From Azadirachta indica (taxonomy: Eukaryota; Streptophyta; Magnoliopsida; Sapindales; Meliaceae), in assembly GCA_022749755.1 (NCBI GenBank), contig CM040443.1, forward strand, positions 6,549,191 through 6,613,190: a DNA stretch of 64,000 nucleotides. The letters run 5' to 3'. A program made the position numbers and the translations under genes. The notes under the pieces are model-generated. The model was not told the DNA's origin and searched no databases. It was given only the letters and a program-made list of their open reading frames with translations. This document shows positions 1-12,400 of this stretch, piece after piece (the stretch's first letter is position 1; each line of letters opens with the position of its first letter).

Positions 1-299
1 GAGTGAGTGATTGAGTGCTGATATGGGTATTTTATTTTTCTTTGAAATTCATTCTTTTACACAAAATTCAAATGATCATCTCATCAGTTTCATGCTGTTA
101 TTCATGTTATGCTGTTATAGATTGGCTATTGAATTGTTTATTACACAGGGATTCCGAATGCGCAAACTATATTCATTTATGACAAAGAAGAATATTGTTT
201 TTGTATTTCTTCTGATTATTCTCGTGATTTTGGTTTATTTTCGAACTAGAAATCATTTGAGAATATCAGTACTGGACTTGACAACGGCAGAAGGATCAT

Positions 300-860
300 A
301 AATTAATGGGCATGAGAAAGTGAAGAAGACCTTACCAAACAGCAAACGATGTTAACTCACGGTATGTCTACATCGCCAGTGGTGAAGTTTTATCGCAGAA
401 CATCCATTTTTCCCAGCAACTGTTGCGCTAAGTAAATTAAAACAATATCTTGAACCAATCTCTCCGTGAACAAACTGGACGATGACCATAGAAAAAATTA
501 AAAAAAATTAATAATAATAAACGAAACAACCAGCAATTATCGAACCAAATCAGCTGAAATCAAGTCAAGTAAAAGCACAACACCTAAGCTACTTCGTCGA
601 CAGCTGCGTTTTTACTGTTTAGACAGCTGAACAATCGAAGATTTACGTGGTCACCTCCGCTTCGTGCTATAACTTTAAAGAAACCCATTTTGGTTTCTTG
701 ACGCTAAACCTATGCCCGGATTTTATGTAAGATTCGAACTGAGAGGTCCGCTTCTGGCGGGAGCGGAAAATATTCGGCCGACTTGAAAGTAGAGATCGCC
801 ATTTTAGACGCGACCACCAGCCCGACACCTACTCGACCTAAAAGGAAAAATTTATAAGCT
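300..860 (-). other. GC-richer flank with two short ORFs, left copy
   Basis: This stretch is richer in GC than anything else in the arm. On the minus strand it has a 30-codon ORF (710-802, beginning MAISTFKSAEYFPLP) and a 45-codon ORF (352-489, beginning MVIVQFVHGEIG). Both look more protein-like than random, but neither is recognised. They could be first exons, upstream ORFs or gene debris. There is no other evidence of a gene here. Confidence 0.3.
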
Positions 861-1708
861 TTGGTTGGATTAAATTTACGGGTTCGTAATTTTCAGATTT
901 ATCTTGCTAATCCATTTATAATGTAATTATTTATTTCAATAATTGTGTCGCATCATCTCGATAACACATTTATAACTCTTAAAAAATAACTATTTGAATA
1001 CTTCTTGAATCCTTATCTGGAAATTTTTTTTTCTTTTTAATATTTTTAATTAACAAATTTTTTTATTATTTTTACTTTCTTAATATTTGTATTTTTCTAA
1101 TTGATATAACAAATACAAGTGTCAAATTAGAAAAAAACTCACCGAAAATATAATTAATTTATCCATTCATACAACTCTATCATTAAAAAAAATACTTTAA
1201 CTAACAATTGACAAGTTTGATAATTTTATTATTTTTTACTTGTTCAAATTTATATTTCTATCATACTTATTATTTTCAAATTATTTTTTGAGTATTTTGA
1301 TAATCAGTGCTCTCTATATTGCTCTATGTCTTATTTGAAAGGATGGCAAGCTATAACACCCCAATATTTTGATGATTTCATTGACTTGATGCATTAAAAA
1401 TTGGATTATTGCATTTTAATGTTTTTGTTGACTTGTTGATACATTTCTTAATATCTTTTTAACTTTAATGCAAACTTTTTTTATATATATATATATATAT
1501 ATGTTGTATTTTCTTGATTTATGTTATACATTATTTTAATTTTTAAAAAGCTGGCATACTACCTTAGTTCAAAAATGGGTCGTATGAGTTAAATGAGTTA
1601 AACTAATCAAATAGGTCAAATGGGTAAAGTTATTTAAATGGGTTCAACAAGTTAATCAACTGATGTTGATTTGACAATCGATTATTTGATTAATGAATGA
1701 ACTAATGA
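861..1708. other. AT-rich non-coding stretch with (AT)10 microsatellite, left copy
   Basis: Very AT-rich with long T and A runs and no credible ORF. It holds an (AT)10 tract at about 1483-1502 preceded by T7; the right copy has (AT)10 with only four T. A short CTATAACACCCC stretch near 1351 resembles the ends of LTR elements but is isolated. Confidence 0.6.
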
Positions 1709-1850
1709 GTTTAAGGCTTAAGGTTTAAGATTAGAGGTTAAGGGTTTGAGTTTTAGAGCTTAAAGGTTTGAGATTTGGAGTTTAGGGTTAGAAATTTGGG
1801 GTTTTGGATATAAGGATTTGGGGTTTGGGGCTTTGAGGTTTAGGGTTTTA
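1709..1850 (+). repeat. Degenerate telomere-like repeats, left arm, outer block
   Basis: A short run of GGTTTAAG, GGGTTTGAG, TTTAGGGTT and GGGGTTTGG variants with the same orientation as the inner block. It is separated from that block by the coding-like island at 1851-2393. Confidence 0.7.
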
Positions 1851-2393
1851 TGGCACAAAAACCACAAATTCAAAGGTGAAAGCCCAACATTAATGTCTCA
1901 TAAACTACCCCAAAATTTTCTCTTCAAAAATCTCTATTTCAGCACCATGTATCTAGTTCGAGATATCTTGCCTTAGAGCTCTTTTCTTTTGATAGGAGAG
2001 CATAAATGCGACGTATTATATCTTGTTTCTTGTGCATGATAATTTTTTATTAGACTCTTTCATGGTTTACAAATAATTCACTAGCCATTAAAGTATCCAC
2101 AAAATATTTCATATCTAAAAGTGGAACTAAATCATATCTCCATCTCCCTGACTGGACATAATTTAGATAGTTTTCGTTTGTTTCTATAAATGATTCATTC
2201 TCGCCATGTTTGCGATGGACAATATTAGAACCTTTGTTGTGGCATCATATGTAACCTCGGAATCTATCACAACATCTTCAACATGGGGATTGACCACGTC
2301 AATGTATGCCTCTATTGCAATGACAAGATTCAATTCATTGTTCGCATTTCTGTCAATCAAATCGCAATTCGTCACCTCCGATATTGTGATTTT
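1851..2393 (-). pseudogene. Coding-like relic between telomere-like blocks, left copy (unidentified)
   Basis: A non-repetitive island whose composition differs from the surrounding repeats. On the minus strand one frame is open at 2184-2375 (63 codons from an ATG) and a second frame is open through about 2050-2244. The second frame contains protein-like text such as SGRWRYDLVPLLDMKYFVDT. The two frames read as one protein fragment if a single frameshift near 2235 is assumed. No family is recognised. It may be a fragment of a transposon or a captured gene. Confidence 0.4.
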
Positions 2394-3425
2394 GGGGGTT
2401 TAGGATTTTAACGTTTAAGGATGAGGGTTAGGGTTAGGGTTAGCATTTAGGGGTTTTGAGGGTTTAGGATTTTAATGTTTAAGGATGAGGGTTAGGGTTA
2501 AGGTTAGGGTTTGGGGTTTGGGGTTTGAATTTTGGGTTTTAGGGTTTAGGCTTTTGAGTTTCGAGTTTTTGGTTTGGGGTTTTAGGTTTCGGCCTTGGTG
2601 TTTGGGTTTTGGGGTTTTAGTTTCAGGGCTCAAGATTCAAGGTTAAGGGTTTCGGCTTTAGGTTTGGGGTTTAGGGTTGGGGTATTTAAGGGTTTAGGGT
2701 TTAGTTTTTCTAGGTTTGGAGTTTCTGGTTTGGGGTTTTAGGTTCAAGTTTCAAGTTTGGGGTTGTAGGTTCACGGTTCAGGGTTCAAAGTTTAGGGTTT
2801 GGGATTTTGGATTTCAGGTTTGGGATTTGGGGTTTGAGGTTTAGAGTTTGGAGTTTGGAGTTTAGGGTTTAAGATTTAGGGTTTAGTTTTTTCAGGGTTT
2901 AGGGTTTAAGGTTGTAAAGTTCAGGGTTCAAGGTTTGAGGTTCAGGGTTTAGAGTTTAGGGTTAAGAGTTTATAGTTCAAGGTTTAGGGTTTATAGCTTA
3001 GGGTTTTAGGTTTAGAGTTTAAGGTTTTTAATTTAGAGTTTTAGGATTTAGGTTTTCGGTTTAGGATTTCAAGTTTCAAATTTTGAATTTTAGGTTTCGG
3101 GTTCAGGATTAAGGGTTTCAGGTTTTGAGTTCAGGATTTAGAGTTTTGGTTTTCGAATTTTAGGTTTTAGATTCAGGGTTCAAGGTTTGGAGTTTAGAAT
3201 TTTGGTTTTAGGGTTTCAGATTTGGGATTTGGGGTTCAGGATTCAGGGTTTTGGGTTCAAGGTTTCAACATTAGGATTTTAGATTTAAGGTTTGGGGTTT
3301 TTATTTAGGGTTTCAGGTTTTGAGTTTTAGGTTTTGGATTTCAAGTTTCAGGTTCAGGGTTTAGGCTTCAGGGTTCGGGGTTTAGGGTTTAAAGTTTAAG
3401 GTTCAAGGTTTCGGATTTTGGGTTC
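2394..3425 (+). repeat. Degenerate telomere-like repeats (TTTAGGG type), left arm, inner block
   Basis: Dense imperfect copies of GGGTTTAGGGTTT, GGGTTAGGG and GGTTTTGAG motifs with the G-rich strand on +. Just inside the start, a block of about 67 bp beginning with GGATTTTAACGTTTAAGG is duplicated in tandem (about 2402-2467 and 2468-2530). True plant telomeres are uniform TTTAGGG arrays; this is a decayed or minisatellite-like version. It abuts the satellite array directly at about 3425. Confidence 0.8.
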
Positions 3426-6400
3426 AGTCGTAAGGAAGAAATATTTAGTCATAATGAATAAATTTTTAATAAGATATTTTCAGCTATATGGATGAGCTTT
3501 TTAATTGTATTAAAGATATTTTCAGTTGTATAAAAGAAATTTTCAATCTTATGAATAAATCTTTACTCGTTATGAAGAAATCTTCATTTATAAGGAAGAA
3601 TTATTCAGTCGTAAGGAAGAAATCTTTAATCATATTAAATAAATTTTCAATAAATCATATTGGAAACATTCTTAACCATATTGATAAGTTTTTCAGTTGT
3701 ATTGAAGGGACTTTCAATTGAATAAAAGAAATTTTCAGGCGTAAAGAAAAATCTTCAGTTGTTAGGAAGAAAATTTTAGTTATAAGAAAAAAATGTTCAG
3801 TCGTAAGGAAAAGATTTTCAATCATATTGAATAAATTTTTAGTAAATTATATTGGAGACATTTTCAATTATACTGATGAGTTTTACAATTGTATTGAATA
3901 GATTTTTAGGCGTAAAAGAATAAATTTTCATTTATTAGGAAGAAATATTTAGTTGTAAGGAAGAAATGTTCGGTTGTAAGGGAGTAATCTTTAGTTATAT
4001 TTAATAAATTCTTAATAAGATATATAGAAGAGATTTACAGGCGTAAGAATAAATTTTCAGTCGTTAGAAAGAAATTTTAGTCGTAAGGAAGAAATATTTA
4101 GTCGTAAGGAAGAAATGTTCAGTTGTAAGGGAGAAAGTTTTACTTATATTTAATAAATTTTTAGTAAGATATATTGAAAATATTTTCAACCTTATTGAAG
4201 AGTTTTTTAGTTGTATTAAAGAGTTTTTTAATTGTTTTGAAGAGTTTTTTTAGTCGTATAAAAGAGATTTACAGATGTAAGAATAAATTTTTAGTTGCAA
4301 AAAATAATTGTTCAGTCGTAATGAAGAAATTTTCAATCATATTGAATAAATTTTCAGTAAGTCATATTAAAGATATTTTTAACCATATTGATGAGTTTTT
4401 CAGCCGTATTGAAAAAAATTTTCAGTCACATAGAAAAGATTTTAAGGCATAAAGAATAAAACTTCAATCGTTAAGAAAAAAATCTTCAGTTGTAAGAAAG
4501 AATTATTCAGTTGTATGGAAGAAATTTTCAATATATTGAATAAATTTTCAGTTAGTCATATGATGATGAGTTTTTCAATCATATTAAAGATATTTTCAGT
4601 GGTATAGAAAAAATTTTCAGTCGTTAGGAAAAAACTTTTAGTATAAGAAAGAAATCATCAGTTATATTAAATAAATTTTCAGTAAACCATATTGAAAATA
4701 TTTTCAGGCATATTGATGAGTGTTTCAGTCATATTGAAGAAATTTTTCAGTCATATAGAAAAGATTTTCATGTGTAAAATCTTAGTTAGCCATATTAAAA
4801 ACATTTTCAGCCTTATTGATGAGTTTTTCAATCGTATTAAAGATATTTTCAGTAGTATAGAAGAAATTTCAGCCGTAAGAATAAATTTTCAATCAGTAGA
4901 AAGAAATCTTCAGTCGTAAAGAAGAATTATTCATTCGTTAAAAAAAAATTTTCAGTTATATTGAACAAATTTTCAGTAAGATATATTGAAAATGGTTTTA
5001 GCCATATTGATGAGTTTTTCAATTGTATTGAGGAGACTTTCAGTCGGATAGAAAAAATTTTTCAGTTGTATTGAAGAGATTTTTAGTCATACAGAAGATA
5101 TTTTCAAGTGTAAAAATAAATTTTTAGTTGTTATAAAGAAATCTTAAGTCACAAGGAAGAATTGTTCAGTTGTAATCTCAGCCATATTGATGAGTTTTTT
5201 AGTTGTATTAAGGAGACTTTTAGTCAAATAGAAAAATTTTTTCAGTTGTATTGAAGAGATTTTTAGTCATATAGAAGAGATTTTCAAGCGTAAAAATAAA
5301 TTTTCAGTCGTTATAAATAAATTTTAAGTCGCAAGGAAGAATTGTTCAGTTGTAAGGAAGAAACCTTCAGTTATATTGAATAAATTTTCTGTAAGCCATA
5401 TTGACCACATTTTCAGCCATATTGTTGAGTTTTACAGTCGTATTGAAAAGATTTTCAATCGTATAGAAAAGATTTTCAAGTGTAAAGAATAAATTTTTAG
5501 TTGTTAAGAAGAAATATTTGACCACAAAGAAGAATTGTTCAATCATTGGAAGAAATCTTCAATTATATTGAATAAACTTTTAGTAAGTCATGTTGAAAGC
5601 ATTTTCAGCCACATTGATGAGTTTTTCAGTCATATTGAGGAGATTTTCAATTGTATCAAAGACATTTTCAAGCGTAAAGAATAAATCTTCAGTCGTTAAA
5701 AAGAAATTTTCAGTCATGCGAAAGAATTGTTCAGTCATAAAGAACAAATCTATAACCATATTGAATAAATTTTCAGTAAGCCGTATTAATGAGTTTTTAA
5801 TTGTATTGAAGATATTTTCTATCGTAAGAATAAATCTTTACTCGTAAGTGAGAATTGTTCAGTTGCAAGTGGGAAATCTTTAGTCACATTAAATCAATTT
5901 TTAACAAGCTATATTGAAGACATTTTTAGCCATATTGATGAGTTTTTCAATTGTATTGAAGATATTTTTAGTCATATAAAATAAATTTTTAGTCATAAAA
6001 ATAAATCTTAAATCGTTGGCAAAAAATCTTCAGTTGTAAGAGGAAAATTTTCAATCATATTGAATAAATTTTTAATATGTTGTGATGAAGACATTTTCAG
6101 CCATGATCAAGAATTTTTTATTCATATTTAAGAGATTTTCCGTCGTATAGAAATGATTTTCTGGCGTAAACAATAAATGTTTAGTTCTTAAGAAGAAATC
6201 TCTTGTTGTAAGGAAGAAATGTTCAGTCATGAGTAAGAAATCTTCAGCTATATTGAATAAATTTTTCATAAGTTATGTTGAAGATATTTTTAGTTTTATT
6301 GAAGAAGTTTTCAATCGTATTGAAGAGATTTTTAGTCATATAGAAGATATTTTCAGGTGAAAGAATTAATCTTCAATTGTTATGAAGAAATCTTCAATTG

Positions 6401-9400
6401 TAAGGAAGAATTGTTCAGTTATAAGAAAGAAATTTTCAGTCGTGTTGAATAAACTTTCAGTAAGTCATATTGAAGATAGTTTTAGTCATATTGATGAGTT
6501 TTTTAGTTGTATAGAAAAGATTTTTAGTCGTAATAGTAAAGCTTCAGCCGTTAGAAAGAAACTTTTAGTCGTATGGAAGAAATATTTAGCCGTAATGAAG
6601 AAATCTTCAGTCATATTTTTAGTAAGCCATATTGAAGACATTGTTAGTTTTTTTGATAAGTTTTTCAATGATATTGAAGATGTTTTCAATTGTATATAAG
6701 AGATTTTTAGATATAAGAATAAATCCTCAGTCTTTAGCAAAAAGTCTTTAATTCTAAGGAAGGAATGTTCAGTCGTTAGGAAGAAATCTTTAATCATGCT
6801 CAAAAAATTTTTTGTAAGCTATTTTGAAGATATTTTTAGCCTTATTAATTAGTTTTTCAGTAATATTGAAGAGGTTTTTAGTAGTAAGAATAAATTTTCA
6901 ATCTTTAGGAAGAAATCTTTAGTCATGAGGAATAAATGTTCAGTTGCAACAAAAAAATCTTCAGTCATGTCAAATAAATTTTTGGTAAGGCATATTGAAG
7001 ACATTTTCAACCTTATTGATGAGTTTTTCAGTGGTATTGAATAGGTTTTCAATCGTAGGAAGAAATGTTCAGTCACGAAGAAGAAATCTTTGGTTGTGAG
7101 GGAGAAATGTTCAGTTGTAATGAAGAAATCTTCAATCATATCGAATAAATTTTTGCTAAATGATATTGAAGATATTTTCAGCCTTATTGATAAGTTTTTC
7201 AGTGATATTGAAGAGGTTTTCAGTTGTAGAGAAGAGATTTTTAGGCGTAAGACTAGATCTTCAGTCGTTAGGAAGAAATCTTTAGTTGTGAGGAAGAAAT
7301 GTTCAGTCGTCGTAAAGAAGAAATATTCAATCATGTTGAATAAACTTTTAGTAAGCTATATTGAAGACTCTTTTACCCTTATTGGTGAGTTTTTCAGTGA
7401 TATTGAAGAGGTTTTCATCCATATATAAGAGATTTTCAGGCGTAACATTAAATATTCAGTTGTTAGGAAGAAATTTTTAATCATGAGAAAGAAATATTTA
7501 ATTGTAAGGTAGCAATTTTAAGTAATGTTGAATGAAATTTTAGTAAACCATATTGAAGCCATTTTCTGCCTTTTTGATGAGCTTTCCATCGATTTTGAAG
7601 AGGCTTTCAGTTTTATACAAAAGATTTTCAGGCGTAAAAATAAATCTTTAGTCGTTAGGAAGAAATCTTTAATCGTAAGAAAGAAGTGTTCAGTCGTAAC
7701 AAAATTCTCGGTTATATTAAATAAATTTTTGATAAACCATATTTAAGACATTTTTATTCTTATTGATGAGTTTTCAGTGATATTGTAGAGGTTTTCAGTC
7801 ATATATAAGAGATTTTTAGGCATAAGCGTAAATTTTCAATCGTTGGGAAAAAATCTTTAGTCGTGAGCAAGAAATGTTTAGTCGTAAGGAATAAATCTTC
7901 AGTCATGTTGAATAAATTCTTGGTAAGTTATGTTGAAGACATTTTTATCCTTATTGATAAGTTTTTCAGTGATATTGAAGAGGTTTTCAATCACATACAA
8001 GATATTTTTAGGTGTAAGAATAAATATTCAGTCGTTAAGAAGAAATCTTTAGTTGTAAGGAAAAAATGTTTAGTCGTGAGAAACGAAATCTCAGTTATAT
8101 TGAATAAATTTTTAATAAATCTTATTGAAGCCATTGTTTGCCTTATTGATGAGCTTTTTAGTGATATTGATGAGGTTTTCGGTTATATACAAGAGATTTT
8201 TAGGTGCAAAAATAAATATTCAGTCATTATAAGAAATCTTTAGTCGTTTGAAAGAAATGTTCAATCGCAAAAAAGAAATATTCTGTCATATTGAAAAAAT
8301 TTTTGGTGAGTTATATTGAAGATAATTTCTGCCTTATTGATGAGTTTTTCAGTGATATTGAAGAGATTTTCAACTGTATACAAGAAATTTTGAGGTGTAA
8401 GAGTAAATCTTCAGTTGTTAGGAGGAAATATTTAGTCGTGAAAAGAAATAATTAGTCATTAGGAAGAAATGTTCAGCTGTAAGGAAGAAATCTTCAGTCA
8501 TATTGAATAAATTTTTGGTAATCTATATTGACGACATTTTCAACCTTATTGGTGTGTTTTTTAGTGGTATTGAAGTGATTTTCAGTCGCATACAAGAGAT
8601 GTTCAGTCGTAAGAATGAATATTCAATCGTTAGGAAAAAAATCTTTAGTCGTAAGGAAGAAATTTGTAGTCATATTGAATAAATTTTTGGTAAGACATGT
8701 TGAAGATATTTTTAGCTCTATCGATGAGTTTTTCAGTGATATTGAAAAGGTTTTCAGCTGTATACAATAGATTTTCAAGTATAAGAGTAAATCTTCAGTC
8801 ATTATTAGTCGTCAAGAAAAAGTCTTTAGTGATATTGAATAAATTTTTAGTAGGCCGTGTTAAAGTCATTTTCAGCTATGTTGACGAGGTTTTCAGTGGT
8901 ATTGAAGAGATTTTCAGTCATGTAGAGATATTTTCAAATACAAGAATAATTTTTCAATCGTTAAGAAAATTTTTTTTGTCGCGATAAAGAATTGTTTGGT
9001 TGTAAAGAAGAAATCTTCTTGCATATTTGAACAAATTTTTAGTAAGCCGTATGAAAGACATTTTCTGGCCATGTTGATGATGTTTCAACAGTATTGAATA
9101 AATTTTCAGTCATTTAGGCTGAGTTGTAGGAGTAAGAATCATTCTTTAACTGTATTGAACGAATTTTCAGTCGTGTAGAGAGATTTTGAGGCGTAAGAAT
9201 CATTCTTCAGTGATTAGGAAGAAATCTTCTATCGTGATGAAAAATTGTTTAGTAGTAAGGAATAATTTTTCCGTAATATTGAATAAATTTTTAATAAGTC
9301 GTATGGAAGATATTTTCGGTTATATTGATGATGTTTTCAGCAGTATTAAAGAGATTTTCAGTTGTTTAGAAAGAGTTTTATGCATAAGAATAATGTTTCA

Positions 9401-12400
9401 GTTATTAGGATAAAATTTTTCGTCGTAATGAATAATTATTTAGTCGTAATGAAGAAATTTACTGTCATATTGAATAAGTTTTTTATAAGCTGAATGAAAG
9501 ACCTTTTAGGTCATGTTGATGATGTTTTCAGTCGTATTGAAAAGATTTTTAATCTTTTAAAAACTACTTCAAATGTAAGAATAATTCTTCAGTTGTTAGG
9601 AAGTAATCTTCCGTCATGATGAAGAATTGTTTAGTTATAAGGAAGAAATCTTTTGTCATGTTGAATAAATTTTTAGTAAGTCGTATGAAAAACATTTTTG
9701 GCCATGTTGTTGATGTTTTCAGCCGTATTGTTTAGTCGTAATGAAGAAATTGTCCGTCATGATGAAGAATTGTTTAATAATAAGAAATAAATCTTCTTTC
9801 ATATTGAATATATTTTTAGTAAGTCGTGTGGAAAATACTTTTGGCCATGTTAATGATGTTTCCAGCCGTATTGAAGAGATTTTCAGTCATGTAGAGAGAT
9901 TTTTAGGCATAAAAATAATTCTTTTATTGTTAGTAAGAAATATGCTGTCGTGATGAAGAATTGTTTAGTCATGAGGAAAAATTCTTCTGCCCTATTGAAT
10001 AAATCTTCAGTAAACCATATGAAAGATATTTTCGGACATGTTGATGATGTTCTCAGTGGTATTGAATAGATTTTTAGTCATGGAGATGAATTTTAAGGCG
10101 TACGAATAATTTTTCAGTCGTTAGGGGGAAATCTTTCGTCGTGATGAATAATTGTTTGGTCGTAAAGAAGAAATTTTCTATCATATTAAATAAGTTTTTA
10201 GTAAGCCATATGGAAGATATTTTTAGTTATGTTAATGATGTTTTTAGCCATATTGAAGAGATTTTCAGTCGTGTAGAGATATTTCAGGCGTAAGAATAAT
10301 TCTTCAGTCGTTAGGAAGAAATCTTCTATCGTGATGAAGAATAGTTTAGTCGCGAGGAAGAAATCTTCTGTTATATTGAATAAATTTTTTGTAAGTCGTA
10401 TGGAAGACATTTTCGGTTATGTTAATGATGTTTTCTGCTGTATTGAAGAGGGTTTCAGTCGTGTAGAGAGATTTTGAGGCATAAGAATAATTTTTCAGTC
10501 ATTAGCAAGAAATCATCCGTTGTGATGAAGAATTATTTAGTTGTAAGGAAAAAATCATCTATCATATTAAATAAATTTTTTGGAAGTCGTATAGATGACA
10601 TTTTTTATCATGTTGATGATATTTTTAGTTGTATTGAACAGATTTTCAATCGTGTAAAGAGATTTGAGGTGTAAGAATAGTGCTTCAATGTTTAGGAGTA
10701 AATCTTCCGTCGTGAAGAATAATTATTTAGTTGTGAAGAGGAAATCTTCTATCATATTGAAAAAATTTTTTATAAGTTATATGGAAGATATTTTTGGCCA
10801 TGTTATTGATGTTTTCAGCCGTATTGAAGAGATTTCACTTGTTTAAATATTGTTTTAGTCGTAAGAATAATTCTTCAGTCGTTAGCAAAAATTCATCCGT
10901 TGTGATGAGGAATTGTTTAGTCGTGAGGAAGAAATTTTTTGTCATATTGAATAAATTTTTAATAAGTTGTATGAAAGACATTTTCGATCATGTTAATGAT
11001 ATTTTTAGTCGTATTAATGAGATTTTCAGTCGTGTAGAGATATTTGGAGGCGTAAGAATAATTCTGCCGTTCTCATGAAGAAATCTTCCTTTGTGATGAA
11101 GAATTATTTAGTCAAGAAGAATAAATATTCTGTCATATTTAATAAATTTGTTGTAAGCCGTATGAAAGATATTATCGGTCATATTGATGATGTTTTCAGC
11201 CGTATTGAACAGAATTTCAGTCATTTAACGAGTATTTCAGTCGTTTGTAAGAAATATTCTGTCGTATTGAATAAATATTTGGTAAGCCATATAGAACACA
11301 TTTTTAGCCATGTTGATGATGTTTTCAATTTTATTGAAGAGATTTTTAGTCGTGTACAGAGATTTTTAAGCGTAAGAATAATTCTTTGGTCGTTAGGAAG
11401 AAATCTTCCATCATGATGAGTAAATTATTTAGTCCTAAGTAAGAAATCTTCTATTATATTAAATAAATTTTTTGGAAGCCGTATGAATGACTTTTTCAGC
11501 CATGTTGATGATGTTTTCTGCTGTATTGAATATATTTTCAATTGTGTAGAGAAATTTTGAGGAAAAAATGTTCTGTTATATTGAATAAATTTTTAGTAAG
11601 CTGTATGAAAGAAATTTTTGTCCATGTTAATGATGTTTTCAGCCGTATTGACTAGATTTTTAGTCATGTTGAGGTATTTAGAGGGGTAAGAATAATTTTT
11701 CAGTCATTAGGAAGAAATCTTTCGTCCTGATGAATAATTGTTTAGTTGTGAGGAAGAAATCTTCTGTCATATTGAATAAATTTTTAGTAAACCGTGCGGA
11801 AGATATTTTTGGCTTTGTTAATGATGTTTTTAATCGTATTGATGAGATTTTCAGTCGTGTAGAGATATTTATCGGCATAAGAATAATTCTTTAGTTATTA
11901 AATATAATTCTTTTATCGTGATGAAGAATTATTTAGTCGTGAGAAGAAATCTTTTATCATATTAAATAAATTTTTAGGAGGCCTTATGGAAGACAATTTC
12001 GGACATATTGATGATGTTTTCAGCAGTATTGAAGAAATTTTCAGTTGTGTAGAGAGATTTTTAGAGGTAAAAAAATAATTTTTCAGTCGTTAAAAAGAAA
12101 TTTTCTATCGTGATGAAGAAATATTTAGTCGTAAAAAATAAATCTGTGTCATCTTGAATAAATTTTTAATAAGTCGTATAAAAGACATTTTCGGCCATGT
12201 TTATGATATTTTCAGTCGTATTAAAGAGATTTTCAGTCATGTATAGAGATTTTTAGACGTAAAAATAATTCTTCAATCATTAGGAAGACATTTTTCATCG
12301 TAATGAATAATTGTTTAGTCGTAAGGAAAAAATTTTCTATTATATTGAATAAACTTTTTGGAAGCCCTATGGAAGACATTTTCAACCATGTTGATGATGT

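Noticed and set aside
11..301. Plus-strand 96-codon ORF at the window start, with a 94-codon mirror at 39867-40151
   Set aside because: The two copies differ in frame at the N-terminus because of a 2-base indel near position 73, the composition is AT-driven, and no family is recognised. The right copy lies where the myosin 3' UTR is expected.
1709..3425. True terminal telomere
   Set aside because: Repeats are highly degenerate, interrupted by a relic, and followed by 16 kb of satellite; at best this is interstitial telomere-like sequence.
6849..7334. A 161-codon minus-strand ORF, the longest in the satellite, and its mirror at 32845-33327
   Set aside because: It is a by-product of the 21-bp (seven-codon) tandem period in AT-rich DNA; other frames and strands are equally open, and neighbouring monomers break it freely. 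The same applies to all other ORFs in 3425-36746.
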